Source of the DNA: Spizellomyces punctatus DAOM BR117
Lineage: Eukaryota; Chytridiomycota; Chytridiomycetes; Spizellomycetales; Spizellomycetaceae
Length of the DNA stretch: 64,000 bases
Reading direction: 5' to 3'
NCBI RefSeq assembly: GCF_000182565.1
Contig: NW_015971546.1
Span: 667,407 to 731,406 of the forward strand
Below, one piece after another: positions 23,867 to 34,214 of this stretch (the stretch's first letter is position 1; each line of letters opens with the position of its first letter). Position numbers and translations under genes: made by a program. The notes below the pieces were generated by a model. That model made no database searches and was not told where the DNA came from. It saw only the letters and a program-made list of their open reading frames with translations.

Positions 23867-24554
23867 TTAAGTTGCGTGAAAACAGAAACATTTGGGAAAG
23901 GTTTCATCCCACGCTACAAAATCATAGCCCGAATGCACACGGAACCCTTCTTGAAAGTTTAACAACACATCCAAACAGTCAACTGGAAACGCTGCATGAA
24001 TCAAATCATCCCGGTGTTTATCCCACTCCGGCTTATGTTGGATAGCCGGCGCATTAGACAATAACTGTACAGCTGGTTCTTGTGGCGGCACTCCATTGAG
24101 AGCCTTGACACACCAAGCAACCGAAAATCCGATGCTCTCCAAGTCCTGCTATGCTTCGTCGTTGTTGCACGCCAGCATCCACGATGCTGCAAAGTCAATA
24201 TTGAGGGTCCGCTGGATTCCCGACAGTTGAAGTCTTTAACAGTTCCATGGTCCTGATTGGGGGTCTGTTGCACACAAGTGGAAGCTGGAAGTAAACAGGT
24301 ATATATAGGTCCCAATTTACCAGTTGCTGTGCAACATTTTCATTATCTATAACCAGTTGCCTGCATCTACTAGGGCCTTGCAATGGGCCTTGCAATACTA
24401 CAGCAATGCATTTAATCAAATTATTCAGTACAGGGTCTTCAATTCCTATGCATCCCATTTGCCTCCCCCAAATCCCAAAGATGTCATACCATGGAAGGAA
24501 GTCATACCTTGCCCACAGAAGCTGTACCTCAAACGATAGCACGGTGATGTGCAA
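23867..24554 (-). pseudogene. Possible FunK1-type kinase remnant
   Basis: Two minus-strand open stretches (24554-24195 and 24142-23867) carry fragments resembling fungal FunK1 kinases: a VIDNENVAQQLVNWDLYIPV segment (family: L-I-D-W-D-L-A around the metal-binding Asp), then STVGNPADPQY, then DLESIGFSVAW, like the family DDLES-y-vL stretch. The parts sit in different frames with a TAG between them, and I found no splice pair that clearly rejoins them. No glycine-rich loop or HRD-like catalytic loop is convincing. This fits a decaying copy; an intact gene with unrecognised introns is possible. Chytrids and mushrooms carry many FunK1 copies, which makes a dead one plausible. Confidence 0.3.
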
Positions 24555-25380
24555 ACTCTGGCAGGAGCAGTTCGACGTTGCACGCGCATCGAATAGGAGT
24601 TGTAAAATGCATGTGTTTGTCTAGCTAATTCACAACCCACCATAAAACATATGTGAGCTTGGACTAAGAATGAAAGTTGAGATTCATATCTCTCCGCAGT
24701 TCATGTAATGCCAAAGTTGCCATAAAATTCACTTTGCTCAGGATTGTACGGGATTGTGAAGCAGACACATCATTCGCTTGCAAACTGCAATCTGCATAGG
24801 GTAGATCTGATCCGTGACAAATGCACGACAATTGGTACATCGAGAGGAGCGAGCGTTGGGCACACCGCCTTTCAAATCACAAGGCAGACTGTCAGGAACT
24901 TTGCTACCACAGAGTCAGAACTTTCTGACCCCGAAAATGAGACTCTTTGCGAGTCCTACTCCAAGCTGTACTTGTTCATCCGGCGCAGTGAATTCTCTGA
25001 CGAAGGCATAGAGCTTTGTTCGGGTCTTTTGATCAGTACTTCAAAGGTTAGGGGAGATTGGTCATAGTCCTGACACTTTTCCTCAAGTGGTTTTGCGAAA
25101 AGCCAATCTCGTCTCCTTTGAGTGCGGTAATTCCCGTCGCTTTCAAGCGTTGGAACCAACCTTGTCGTCCGCTCTGCGTTTCTCAAGCGGATTGGTCCAG
25201 ATGGAAGCCGAAAAGTTAAGGCGGACAAGACGAATGGAGTGTTCAAACACCATTTTGCTGACTAAATTTCGATCACGGACATGACGCGTGCCTTTCTCCC
25301 TGGTGCTCGTCACCTAGCATCTTTCCCAAACTTTCTAACGCACGGCTCACGCGCTCAGACGTTCCAAAAGCGGAGTAGAT
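24555..25380. other. Intergenic or decayed sequence
   Basis: About 830 bases with only short, poor open frames on both strands. Upstream parts of the kinase remnant may extend into it, but no motif supports that. It also must hold the promoter of the gene at 25381. Confidence 0.35.
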
Positions 25381-26826
25381 ATGGAGAAGAGATTGTACGG
25401 ATGGCATAACGGTGTGCCTCAATTCCGGGGCGATGGCGGAATGGATGGGGTGGGACCTGAACAGCACAGTAACTTCAGTGGACCTCGATTCGTAGGAGAA
25501 TTCAGCGAAGGGTTCCAGAGGGCAAAGGATCTCCATCAGAGAGAGGATTTATGGGGCCGAGAAAGTATGCATGGAGAAGTCACAGCCCCGGTCTCTGCTT
25601 CGCGGTATCATTCTGCATATCCCTCAGAACAATTCCGTCCGTACGTGGGAGAATCTGCACAGAATCGGATGGCACCTCCAGAGTCTGCGGATTTCGTCCC
25701 AGGAGATGTACCGATGAATTATATGGAGCCTATGAATGTACCTATAGGAGTGACAGATACTCCAGAACCTATTAGTGTATATTCGTCACACGTTCCCAAT
25801 GCTGTACAACCAGTGCTCTTCAATAGGGAGTTACAGGATTCACCATTATGGGATTTTAGAGGATATAGTGAAGTGTCCAAAAGTTTCAGAGTACGCGGTA
25901 AGGCTGCGCTTTGAGTCTCTCAAGCTGGGATGGCGTTCAACGGTGACCTTATTTCAGCTGTGGAAGTCACGCCGACTACGCCAGGAGTATGGTTGAACTG
26001 ATGCGAATGGGTTGAATCAGGGCCAAAGCTGAGCCATACCTCATAGGATATTACTTGCCCAAAGGCGTCGCTTGTATTTGTCTGCCTCGACGGGCCTTGG
26101 ATTTGCAATTTGCCGGACGTCGAAATGGAAGCGTTTGTGGATAAACAAGTGGAGAGGTTGAAATTGATTTGGTAGCCTTGCGGAGACATATCAGATAACC
26201 ACAATGCCTCATTTAAGAATCCGAGCATGCAAAACTAAATTCGCGCATGTGCACACGCTGATTGCCCTTGAGCCCGATGGAGACCCGTCCCCATTTCTAC
26301 GATTACAGCATGCAATCGCATCCCATGTGGGAGCAAATACAGAGAACATTATTCAGTGTCATCCCGTACATTCCTCGCAAGAGACGTTTGAAGCAGTATC
26401 TCAATTAGCTCTACTGTTGGGACTTGATAGCGAAGCGCTTATTCAGGGGAAGATTGCACAGGTAGGAGTGATTAGGCTTAACGTTGCGGTACTACTAGAG
26501 CACGCTATCAACGAATGCGTGACTATAGTTGCTGGAAGGACTGCCAGAGATGAACATTACCGCGCAAGACACTTGGCTCCCGATGATAAACCTAATGTCT
26601 GGAAGCGCAGAAAAGTTGAAATTTCATGGTATCGTAGTTGGTGAGATGACGGAAGCTTGTTCGTTGCTTCACTATTATCTACGCAGATTGTTTCGTGATT
26701 CAAGAAGGTCTTCGGACTTTTGCACGCATTGCAGCAGCCACCGTGGCCGAGCTACGGGATTGTTCCCTTGACAAGTCGACAGCCATCTCAGTACGGTCGT
26801 TTTTTGAGGAAGAGACGGTAGTGTAA
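25381..26826 (+). CDS. Hypothetical protein, 388 aa, six exons
   Basis: Exons 25381-25897, 25958-25986, 26047-26148, 26195-26461, 26529-26640 and 26687-26826 join in phase. The first ~170 residues are disordered: Gly, Glu, Pro and Met-rich with repeated PM and PE pairs. The second half looks folded, with SLVFVCLDGPW, a short acidic helix EMEAFVDKQ, SHVGANTENIIQ, LALLLGLDSEALIQGKIAQ and a helical end EGLRTFARIAAATVAELRD. I recognise no family and give no function. Coherent protein sequence across five removed introns is the main evidence that it is real. The intron at 26149-26194 is short (46 nt) with a weak donor, so that junction may be wrong. Confidence 0.6.
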
Positions 26827-27238
26827 TTGTCATTTTAAAGACCTTGTCTTCATGAACTGCCTTTGTAGACCTGCATAATGCCTATATGTGTAAACTATTC
26901 ATCCTGGTCATGGAATTATATTTCATCTGTTGTTCGTTCTTTTATCCTACACACACACACAAAAACCATATGATGAAAAGCAAAGCAAACTGCAAGTGAG
27001 GCTTGACGTTCTTTGCTTAGCACAAAATGACGAGAGCGCGTCAGTCATTCCAAATCTCACCCCGCCCAGCACTGGCCATCTTGTTGCCCAATTTCTTTGG
27101 CGAATAGAATTTACGCTCTGCAGCCAACACATTTAGTACCGCCTGGTGGCATCATTCCTAAGCTACAAGCAAGACTGTAACTCTGCGCATACCCTTTTGC
27201 CGATAAGCTCCCACTTTTGGTTTCACTACAAAGGAGCA
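26827..27238. other. Intergenic region before RVS161
   Basis: 412 bases between two plus-strand genes. It holds an AC repeat of about six units at 26949-26960 and a minus-strand 61-aa frame that is not convincing. The RVS161 promoter should lie here. Confidence 0.5.
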
Positions 27239-28545
27239 ATGAGTTGGTATGTTTTCCCCTCAGCTTACTGGAAGGCGTCAAAGAGCGCTCTGGGTTGGAC
27301 AAAAGTCTAGAACTGCAATAGGTGCCATATGTTCTATATTCTAGAGAAGGAGACTGATGTAGTCACTTCTTTTCAAGGCACGGTTTGAAAAAGGCGGTCA
27401 GTCGAGCGACTACCTCGGTAAGGCATACTAGTGTTTATCTGTCACTCTAGCATCAGACTCTAAGAATTGTTAACGTAACAGGTGATGCAGTCTACTGGGG
27501 CAATGGATAGAACGGTAGGGACCAGGGAGGGGAAATTGTTCAGCGGCGTTGGCTATAACGTTCCTAAGTGTCCTTACCTGATAACCAAAATATTCCGGTT
27601 ACAAGATTGATCGTGAATTCGAAGAAGAGGAACGCCGTCTGAGAACGTAATATACTCTATTGTATATATCCTGCGGTTTCCTTGTTTTAATCCATCCCTC
27701 CCTGTTAGTTTGGAGAATAAGGCGGAGAATTTGCATAGGGAAGCAAAAGGATACTTGGATGCGGTTCGTGGTATGTCATTTTACGTCTCTACCATAATAC
27801 CAGGAATTTGGGACGGTACTGACTCCTCGGCAAGGCATGACCCTGGCACAGCAAAGAATTGCGGAGACCATCAACTCATTCTACGAGGAGGGGTCACCAT
27901 TGGGATATGCAGGGGCACAGTATAAGTTGGCCGTGTCAAAGATGGACGAACAAGCAAGGTCAGAGCTGGTGAGTTGGACGGAAAGGAATGTTGTCGAAAT
28001 CGGCTCCTCTAACCACTTCCCCCATAGGATACAAATTACCGTGTGACGGTGCTCGATCCTCTTGGAAAACTTGTTGCGGTGTTCCCCGACTTCAATGACG
28101 CGCGAAAGATACGACAAAAGAAGTTACTCGATTATGATCGTCTTCGGAGCAACGTCAGGAAGCTGGTAGAAAAACCCTCTGATGACCCACAAAAACTGCC
28201 AAGGGTAAGGAAAACATTACTAAGCTACTGAGGATCTCATGTAAACCAACTCTGTCGTGACTACCCAACCAGGCGGAAGCAGAGGCTAATGCAGCGCGAG
28301 AAATTTATGAACATTACAATCAACAGCTCATCAACGAAATCCCGAAACTTATTGATCTACGGGTGCCATATCTCGATCCTTGTTTTGAAGCGCTAGTGAA
28401 ATCACAGCTACGATTCAACGAATCCGCATTTGATAAGCTCAATGCCATCAGAACTGCTTTCCCGAATGAGGGGCGCGGATTGGAAGGGCAGGTAGAAGGT
28501 GTTTTGCAGCAGATGCGGGAGCTGACGATTTGCGGTTCTCATTGA
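27239..28545 (+). CDS. RVS161: RVS161-type BAR-domain protein
   Basis: Amphiphysin-like N-BAR protein that senses and tubulates membranes during endocytosis, usually as a heterodimer with Rvs167. Eight exons: 27239-27246, 27378-27417, 27482-27514, 27606-27646, 27709-27770, 27835-27968, 28028-28204 and 28273-28545, giving 255 aa (yeast Rvs161 is 265). The first exon codes only Met-Ser and two bases of Trp, matching the family start MSW, followed by LKKAVSRATTS, IDREFEEEERRLR and REAKGYLDAVRGM. The C-terminal half has KLPRAEAEAN, LIDLRVPYLDPCFEALVKSQLRFN and a short tail. There is no SH3 domain, which distinguishes it from Rvs167. Confidence 0.94.
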
Positions 28546-28776
28546 AAAATCCGGAGGAATACAGTACACCTTTTATCAAACAGCTCTCAAATTCAATAAT
28601 ATAAGTCACCACATGTTTTCAGTTTCCCGTAAAAGTCCATTGCTTAATGAACTACAGACTTGGTCAAGTGACGCTTACATAACGCCAGGTAGCGTTCAAA
28701 TGTCGCGTCACGTTTGCTGAAGCCCCTTTGCAGATGGAACGAAACCCGTGTTTTTCTCGCATAAAACGAGAATACT

Positions 28777-29719
28777 ATGGCGGATACTCTTTCTTTGCAA
28801 GAGTCTATTGCTAACCCAACGGCCTATCCAGTGACCGATCTCGGACAGACAATGTATTCTAATGCGGAACCTCTCCTCCGTACCCGCACTGGAGAAACAT
28901 CCGGACCCCCCTCAGCTCAAACCCCGACTTTCAGTCCCCTAAGCGGTGGACGCCATTTACTTGTGGGAGTAGATGACAGTGAATACAGCATTGAAGCTCT
29001 CAAATTTGCTTTTACTGGATATGCGAAAGAAGGAGATCGGATGACTGTTGTTAAGGTTAGGGTCTAAGGGTGTGCTTTGACGTTCATCAGGTGCGAGGTC
29101 ATCATGTGTCTCTGCGGTGAGTATAGGCAATTTCGCCGCTGCCCGGTCAATTTGGGCCAAACTTGCCTGGAGACTATAGGAGAGATGTAGGTACCGATGC
29201 ATACATACCAGGTTCCAGCGCAGGACGGAAATTGATGTCGCTTGCCTGATTCCTAGAAAATGATCGAACTCTACGAAGAAGTAGGCAAGATACGCATCGA
29301 AGTGGGCGCCGAGAGGATTCCTTACAGAGTGGACATTCGATATGGCGACCCACGAGAGATCTTGATTGAAGCGGTGAGGACTGCAAGTCATGGGATCCTC
29401 ATTGCTCCTGGGAGCTTGACAGATCTGCTTACCCAACTGTCGTCAGTCAAAACAGATCCACCCGACCTGTATCATTGTAGGGAGCCGCGGCAGATCCGGT
29501 TTGACTAGGTATCATTCGTGATCTTTCAGCTTCTCCACTCTTGACATTCGTCCTCATGCCCAATTGGTCATATGGAAAACTTGTGACAGTATGTTTTTGG
29601 GAAGCGTCAGTCTGTATGTTCTACAAAACGCAGACTACCCGGTTTTGATCGTTAAGAAAGGGGCATTTTCAACGCTAATCAAGCCTCCGCCAGGCAGGAG
29701 AGCGTCTGCCGTATTCTAG
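28777..29719 (+). CDS. Universal stress protein (UspA fold)
   Basis: Single-domain Usp protein with an HUP-fold ATP-binding signature. Exons 28777-29055, 29257-29373, 29456-29508 and 29590-29719 give about 192 aa. The N-terminal ~60 residues are polar and disordered. The domain starts at LLVGVDDSEYSIEALKFA. The nucleotide-binding loop is IIVGSRGRSGL, followed by FLGSVSLYVLQNADYPVLIVKKG, a textbook ending. The segment between 29056 and 29256 is uncertain. A short conserved-looking piece at 29091-29116 (VRGHHVSLR) could be an extra exon, but I could not make its phase agree with the next exon. The family binds ATP or senses stress; the role here is unknown. Confidence 0.85.
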
Positions 29720-30109
29720 CAATGCCGTAGCGTAACAGAATTCGCACATAGCAAATGGATTATGCTACGAATCGATTTGTACATAAGATGTAATATAGTT
29801 GCTGTATGCGTTGTCATTCTCTTATATCCGCGGTCGATTTTCTGGCAAGATCGTTTTGCTGTGAGATAGAAATCAACCGCCCGGCCTTTTATGAATAATC
29901 GGTAGCATCGCGATTGCACCCTTCTATGCTGAGCTGTCACGCGCACGCCGAAACTTTAAAAGCTAAAGACCAACGCAACCAGCCAACCAACCAAGCAGCA
30001 CCGCGAGTGCACGTTCCAGATACCTTAGTTTAAAGATAATTATATATACACAATGAAGCCATCACCTATATTGCCTGGCAAGTCCCACCAACATTTTCTA
30101 GAATCTGCT
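29720..30109. other. Convergent intergenic region
   Basis: 390 bases between the Usp stop and the stop of the minus-strand gene at 30110. It should hold two 3' UTRs. Around 29970-30000 there is a CAAC/AACC-rich stretch. No RNA gene recognised. Confidence 0.5.
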
Positions 30110-30626
30110 TCAACTCATCAAATCATCGTCAGCATCAAAACTCTCGTCTGTTTCCCCCAATATCTCTCCACCCATATCGCTGTGCTCGCCCATACTCGAC
30201 CCTGCAAAGCTATCATCGTCCATCTATGACACAGAGAAACAGGAGATCAGTCATATCACATCCGGAGGAAACGCATAGCCCAACATTGTGCTTACGCCGC
30301 GAGGATCCCTTTCTGGTACGTTAGAGACAAGCGTTGAGCGAAATCGTGGCCATTCAATGGTATCACGCTGTGTATTTTTGGGACAAATGAGTGCATGCGT
30401 TTCAAAGTACTACCAGAGTGTCATCACGCGCAACCTTGTCTCGCAATGCCTCCTCCCTTCGCAGTAGTGTTTCCATTTGCGCTTCTTTTGTGTACTTGGT
30501 ATACCACATGGGTTCCGTCTTTCGGGGTAGGAGGGAAGGGCCGTATAAACCCGGTTGAGTACGGTAAGACATGATTGATCGCCTAGTATTCCACGAGGCC
30601 AAATCGATTCCACCAGCTTTGTGCAA
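30110..30626 (-). CDS. Hypothetical small protein with acidic C-terminus
   Basis: Three exons, 30626-30414, 30367-30296 and 30223-30110, join in phase to give 132 aa, or 114 aa from the internal Met at 30572 (MSYRTQPGLYGPSLLP). The central part, KTEPMWYTKYTKEAQMETLLRREEALRDKVARDD written here as overlapping motifs WYTKYTKEAQ and LLRREEALRDK, is strongly helical and charged. The C-terminus has repeated DDD and DES pieces. I do not recognise the family; it resembles small nuclear complex subunits only in general composition. An upstream exon is possible, since the sequence before 30626 contains a GTAAG-type donor. Confidence 0.6.
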
Positions 30627-30706
30627 GTCTGATGCTTACGTAATCACACAAGCACTGGGTTCAACAGTTGCAAAAGTTTCGTCTATTACCGATCTTTAAA
30701 ACATCA

Positions 30707-32548
30707 TTATGCTTCATCATAAGCTTCCTTTACACATCTAACCACATGTCCAAAGAATTCGGATATTCCAATGTCTCTAGGGGTATCTAATCCTCGAGAG
30801 TGGCGGCCTTTCATAACTTGGGCGTAAAATTCGTCGACATTCAAGTGTCTAGTGCAACGATTCATCAGTGACGTTTCCATATCCAGCGAACGCTTATGCA
30901 CATACCCATCTTTATTGATGTCAAAGAGATCAAAAATGACATCCACCTGCGTTTTTGTCAAATCCGTCTTGGTCACGGCTTTCACAACCCGATGAAAGTC
31001 CGTGCGATCAAGGCCGCTGGACATGGAATTGTAGAGCTTGTATGCCAGTCCCAGGTCATGCAGACGGGTTCGAATCATTTGGTCAAACTCTAAGGGTGGG
31101 GTAACAGATGAGAACATGGTCCTGACGCAATGGAAAATGTGGGGAAGGGCTGACCATAGAATTGCTGGAATGTCACTCGCTCTTCGTATTTGGGAATATG
31201 CTGCGCCTTCTCCACTAGCTTCTTCAAATGTTGCGGAGAAGCATAGCTGACGATAGACAGCGCAAAATCGGACATGCTGATACTGTCCGTCTGCGCATCA
31301 ACATCGAATTGATGGAACTCGAGTTTCAAGACCTCCAAATGCAGGCGTCGCATGGAAATCTTTAATGTCCAACGTAACAGGTGAGGTTCCTATCCGTTTC
31401 AGATCTCACTTGATGGCACATACCAATAAAAATCATCGTAAACNNNNNNNNNNNNNNNNNNNNNNNNNNNNNNNNNNNNNNNNNNNNNNNNNNNNNNNNN
31501 NNNNNNNNNNNNNNNNNNNNNNNNNNNNNNNNNNNNNNNNNNNNNNNNNNNNNNNNNNNNNNNNNNNNNNNNNNNNNNNNNNNNNNNNNNNNNNNNNNNN
31601 NNNNNNNNNNNNNNNNNNNNNNNNNNNNNNNNNNNNNNNNNNNNNNNNNNNNNNNNNNNNNNNNNNNNNNNNNNNNNNNNNNNNNNNNNNNNNNNNNNNN
31701 NNNNNNNNNNNNNNNNNNNNNNNNNNNNNNNNNNNNNNNNNNNNNNNNNNNNNNNNNNNNNNNNNNNNNNNNNNNNNNNNNNNNNNNNNNNNNNNNNNAA
31801 ACTAATGAGGCCATCTGGGTAGAGTGAAAGGTTAGGTGCCGTTCGCTCCATATCTATCCCGCGTGCTGAACTACCTCCATCAGTGTCAGCTAATGCAAAG
31901 AAAGCCTCTGCAGATGGCACACGTTTTGGATGTGCCTAGAACAGTGCCGCTACTCGTAGGCATGCATTTCACTTCCTTGTAGCCTGCAGCAGACAAAAAC
32001 CTACCGATCCGTAGTAACTTCGGTAGGGTACGAGCGACCGAATAAAATCTTCAGTAGTCATGTGCGGTTCGCCATGCTTTCGCTGAGTGCGGACAGTCAG
32101 CTACATAGAGCTGATATATATTTGACAATGCTGCGGACTCACCACTGATGCAAAGTAGTGGAAGACCTTTAGCGGGTGCGAGAATTTTCGCAAGCGGTTC
32201 TCATATTCCCCAATCCTATCCCGCTTCCAACTGTCATATGACTACATGACACCAAGGTAACTTATCAGAGTCAACCTCGTATGTGAAGTCCCGTCGTGAG
32301 CACGATTGAGCTGTTATTCTTACGTTGGTCTCTTTACCGTCGTCACAAACGACCGGGCTGCTGCTGCTGACGGCCCAAGTACATCCCGCAGCTACTGCTG
32401 TCACACCGAGCACCCATGCGGTTGACCAGCGCCATTGACGTGGTACGGTATGCCCTTGACTATGGCGAATAAATGGTGTCGATTGATAAGACCTGCCCCA
32501 CAAGGTTCGCCATGCATTTGGGCGATTCATGAATACTTGTCGTGCCAT
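30707..32548 (-). CDS. MICU1: MICU-family mitochondrial calcium uptake regulator (gapped)
   Basis: EF-hand gatekeeper of the mitochondrial calcium uniporter, in the intermembrane space. Exons: 32548-32324, 32241-32143, 32082-32005, 31935 into the gap, a 20-base remnant 31443-31424, 31359-31155 and 31089-30707. The N-terminus is a basic presequence followed by a hydrophobic helix (about residues 41-60). Then come YENRLRKFSHPLKVFHYFASV in two parts (EYENRLRKFSHP, KVFHYFASV), EPHMTTEDFIRSLVP and FFALADTDGG, all MICU landmarks. The first EF-hand is interrupted by the gap after YPDGLIS. The second, DLFDINKDGYV, has Ser at loop position 12, where a Glu is usual. Between 31424 and 31359 the phases do not agree, so an exon boundary or base is wrong there. 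Confidence 0.88.
31444..31798. other. Assembly gap, 355 N
   Basis: Run of 355 undetermined bases inside the MICU gene. Flanking coding sequence on the minus strand is YPDGLIS before and YDDFY after, so roughly the end of EF-hand 1 and a following helix are missing. Confidence 0.99.
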
Positions 32549-32752
32549 TTTTCACCGGCTTCGCAGCCGTGCCTTCTTAGCGATACCGTCAGCAAACGTC
32601 CCATGCAATCATAACCCTAAAAACGCCGGCTAACTTACAGTTTGTTGCGTGCAGAGCGGACGGTCGAGGTGAACCAAAGATGCAGCAAGTCTGAAGCGCG
32701 TCGCCGGTGGTTGCTGACTCGCCACTCTTGCAGATCCCTCTCCACCGAAACA
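32549..32752. promoter_or_regulatory. Shared divergent promoter, MICU and AOX-like genes
   Basis: 204 bases separate two divergent genes for mitochondrial proteins. Co-regulation is possible but no motif shows it. An in-frame extension of AOX exon 1 reaches 32642, so the true start could be inside this region. Confidence 0.35.
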
Positions 32753-34100
32753 ATGAATGGACAGCAGAACATGTTACGACTCTTGAGAACGCCAGTGGCA
32801 AAATGCCGTTTCGTACAATGTTCCCGAACGCAGACTAGACGGTTTACAAAGGAATCGCCCGTGGATTTCGATCCTGTCAAGAACCTCCAGCTATCTACAG
32901 CCAGCCTTCCACCTTCACCTCCGTTGAAACAGAAATTTATTTCGCAAAGAATGTCTACAAAGGAGTTGGAGCAAGTAGAAATAGGCATTGGAAACCATAG
33001 AAGACCCGGTAAGTATTTGCCGCATGGTCTGTACTGGGGATGCTCACCGAAAATTGAGCGCAATGCACAAATATCTTTGCAGAACGGTTGAGTGATTGGA
33101 TAGCATTTTGGATGGCAAGTGGGTTGATTCATGGCCCCTTTCTGTGGGGCTTCAGGAGGAGATATATACATCCAGCTGTGAGTGCGTATCGTTAACATGA
33201 TAATGAATGTTCGCAGTCACGAATCAAACCTGACCGTTGTCTTGGATTGTTGAAGCATTTGAGACAATTTCCGGCGTGCCAGGTGACCGTCCGTCATGCT
33301 TACAGAATCCTGCAGGCCTACTGCCTCATCTTCCTATCCGGATTTAGGAATGGTAGGGGGGATGGCTCGGCATTTGAGAAGTTTACGAAAGATGCGTCAC
33401 GACTATGGGTGGATTCACCATCTGTTGGACGAAGCCGAAAATGAACGCACGCATCTGATGATTTGGATGGTACTGCTCAGGCCTTGGCTTGTTGTCTGTT
33501 AATCTCTGTCTAATCCGACTTCATTTTAGCGTGAAACATCACCGAGTTATCTGGAGCGGCTTTCTGTAACCTTCGCCCAAGCCGCATATTTTCTCGCGTA
33601 TGGATTATGCTATGAACTTTTACCTGGGATTGCGCATCGCACCACTGCATACTTGGGCGAAGAGGCTGTATGGCGCTACACGCTGCTTATCAATGACATT
33701 GACCATGGCAAATGCGAAAACAGAAAGGTAGGATGTACCCTCACCATGATAATCGCATTGCAAACGATACTGACGTTCTCTGCAGGCAGGTGACATTGCC
33801 CGAGAGTACTATAACCTTCCGGAGGATGCCACTCTGCGGGATGTGGCAGTCGCAGTGCGAATGGATAAAGGTACGATACGGAGCACCGTTTGCTTAGATT
33901 CTCCCGCGAGTTTTACGTAACTGTTCATTTCAGCATCTCATCGTGACATCAATCATCACTTTGCGGACCGTATTCATGCTGGTTGCGAGAACCTGCACGA
34001 GAATTACAGTCCTCGAAAACATTTCGTAGGACGGAAAGTCATTCCTGTTGGACCCCATGGCATGTCACTTGAAAGGACGGATTTTGTGATGGAACGCTGA
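32753..34100 (+). CDS. AOX: Alternative oxidase homologue with altered di-iron site
   Basis: AOX is an inner-membrane ubiquinol oxidase that bypasses complexes III and IV. Seven exons (32753-33008, 33083-33181, 33256-33282, 33348-33469, 33530-33727, 33786-33870, 33934-34100) give 317 aa. The N-terminus is Arg/Thr-rich and looks like a mitochondrial presequence. Family landmarks are [54 protein letters not shown] and DINHHFADR. Of the six iron ligands known in trypanosome AOX, four are kept: Glu121, Glu160, His163 and His265. Two are replaced: the first Glu of the LEEEA motif is Gly211, and the Glu of the DEA-x-H motif is Lys262. Spacing is conserved, so these are substitutions rather than misalignment. 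It may be inactive, a decaying paralogue, or contain sequence errors. Confidence 0.9.
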
Positions 34101-34214
34101 CGTACGCTATATTACACCAAATTTGAACGTTGCGTGAAAGTGCCGAAATATTTTGTAAACTTCAACGTATTGGTAATTTTAATTACAAAATGAATTGGTA
34201 CATCCTCAGATTCC

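Noticed and set aside
26949-26960. AC dinucleotide repeat
   Set aside because: Only about six units in intergenic sequence; unremarkable.
32635-33198. 187-aa minus-strand frame opposite AOX exons 1-2
   Set aside because: Antisense to well supported AOX coding sequence; not protein-like and crosses AOX introns without splice signals.
33256-33347. AOX exon 3 read in the upstream frame, seemingly lacking the LET motif
   Set aside because: Using the donor at 33182 and acceptor at 33255 restores [14 protein letters not shown]; the apparent loss of that Glu was a splice-choice error on first reading.
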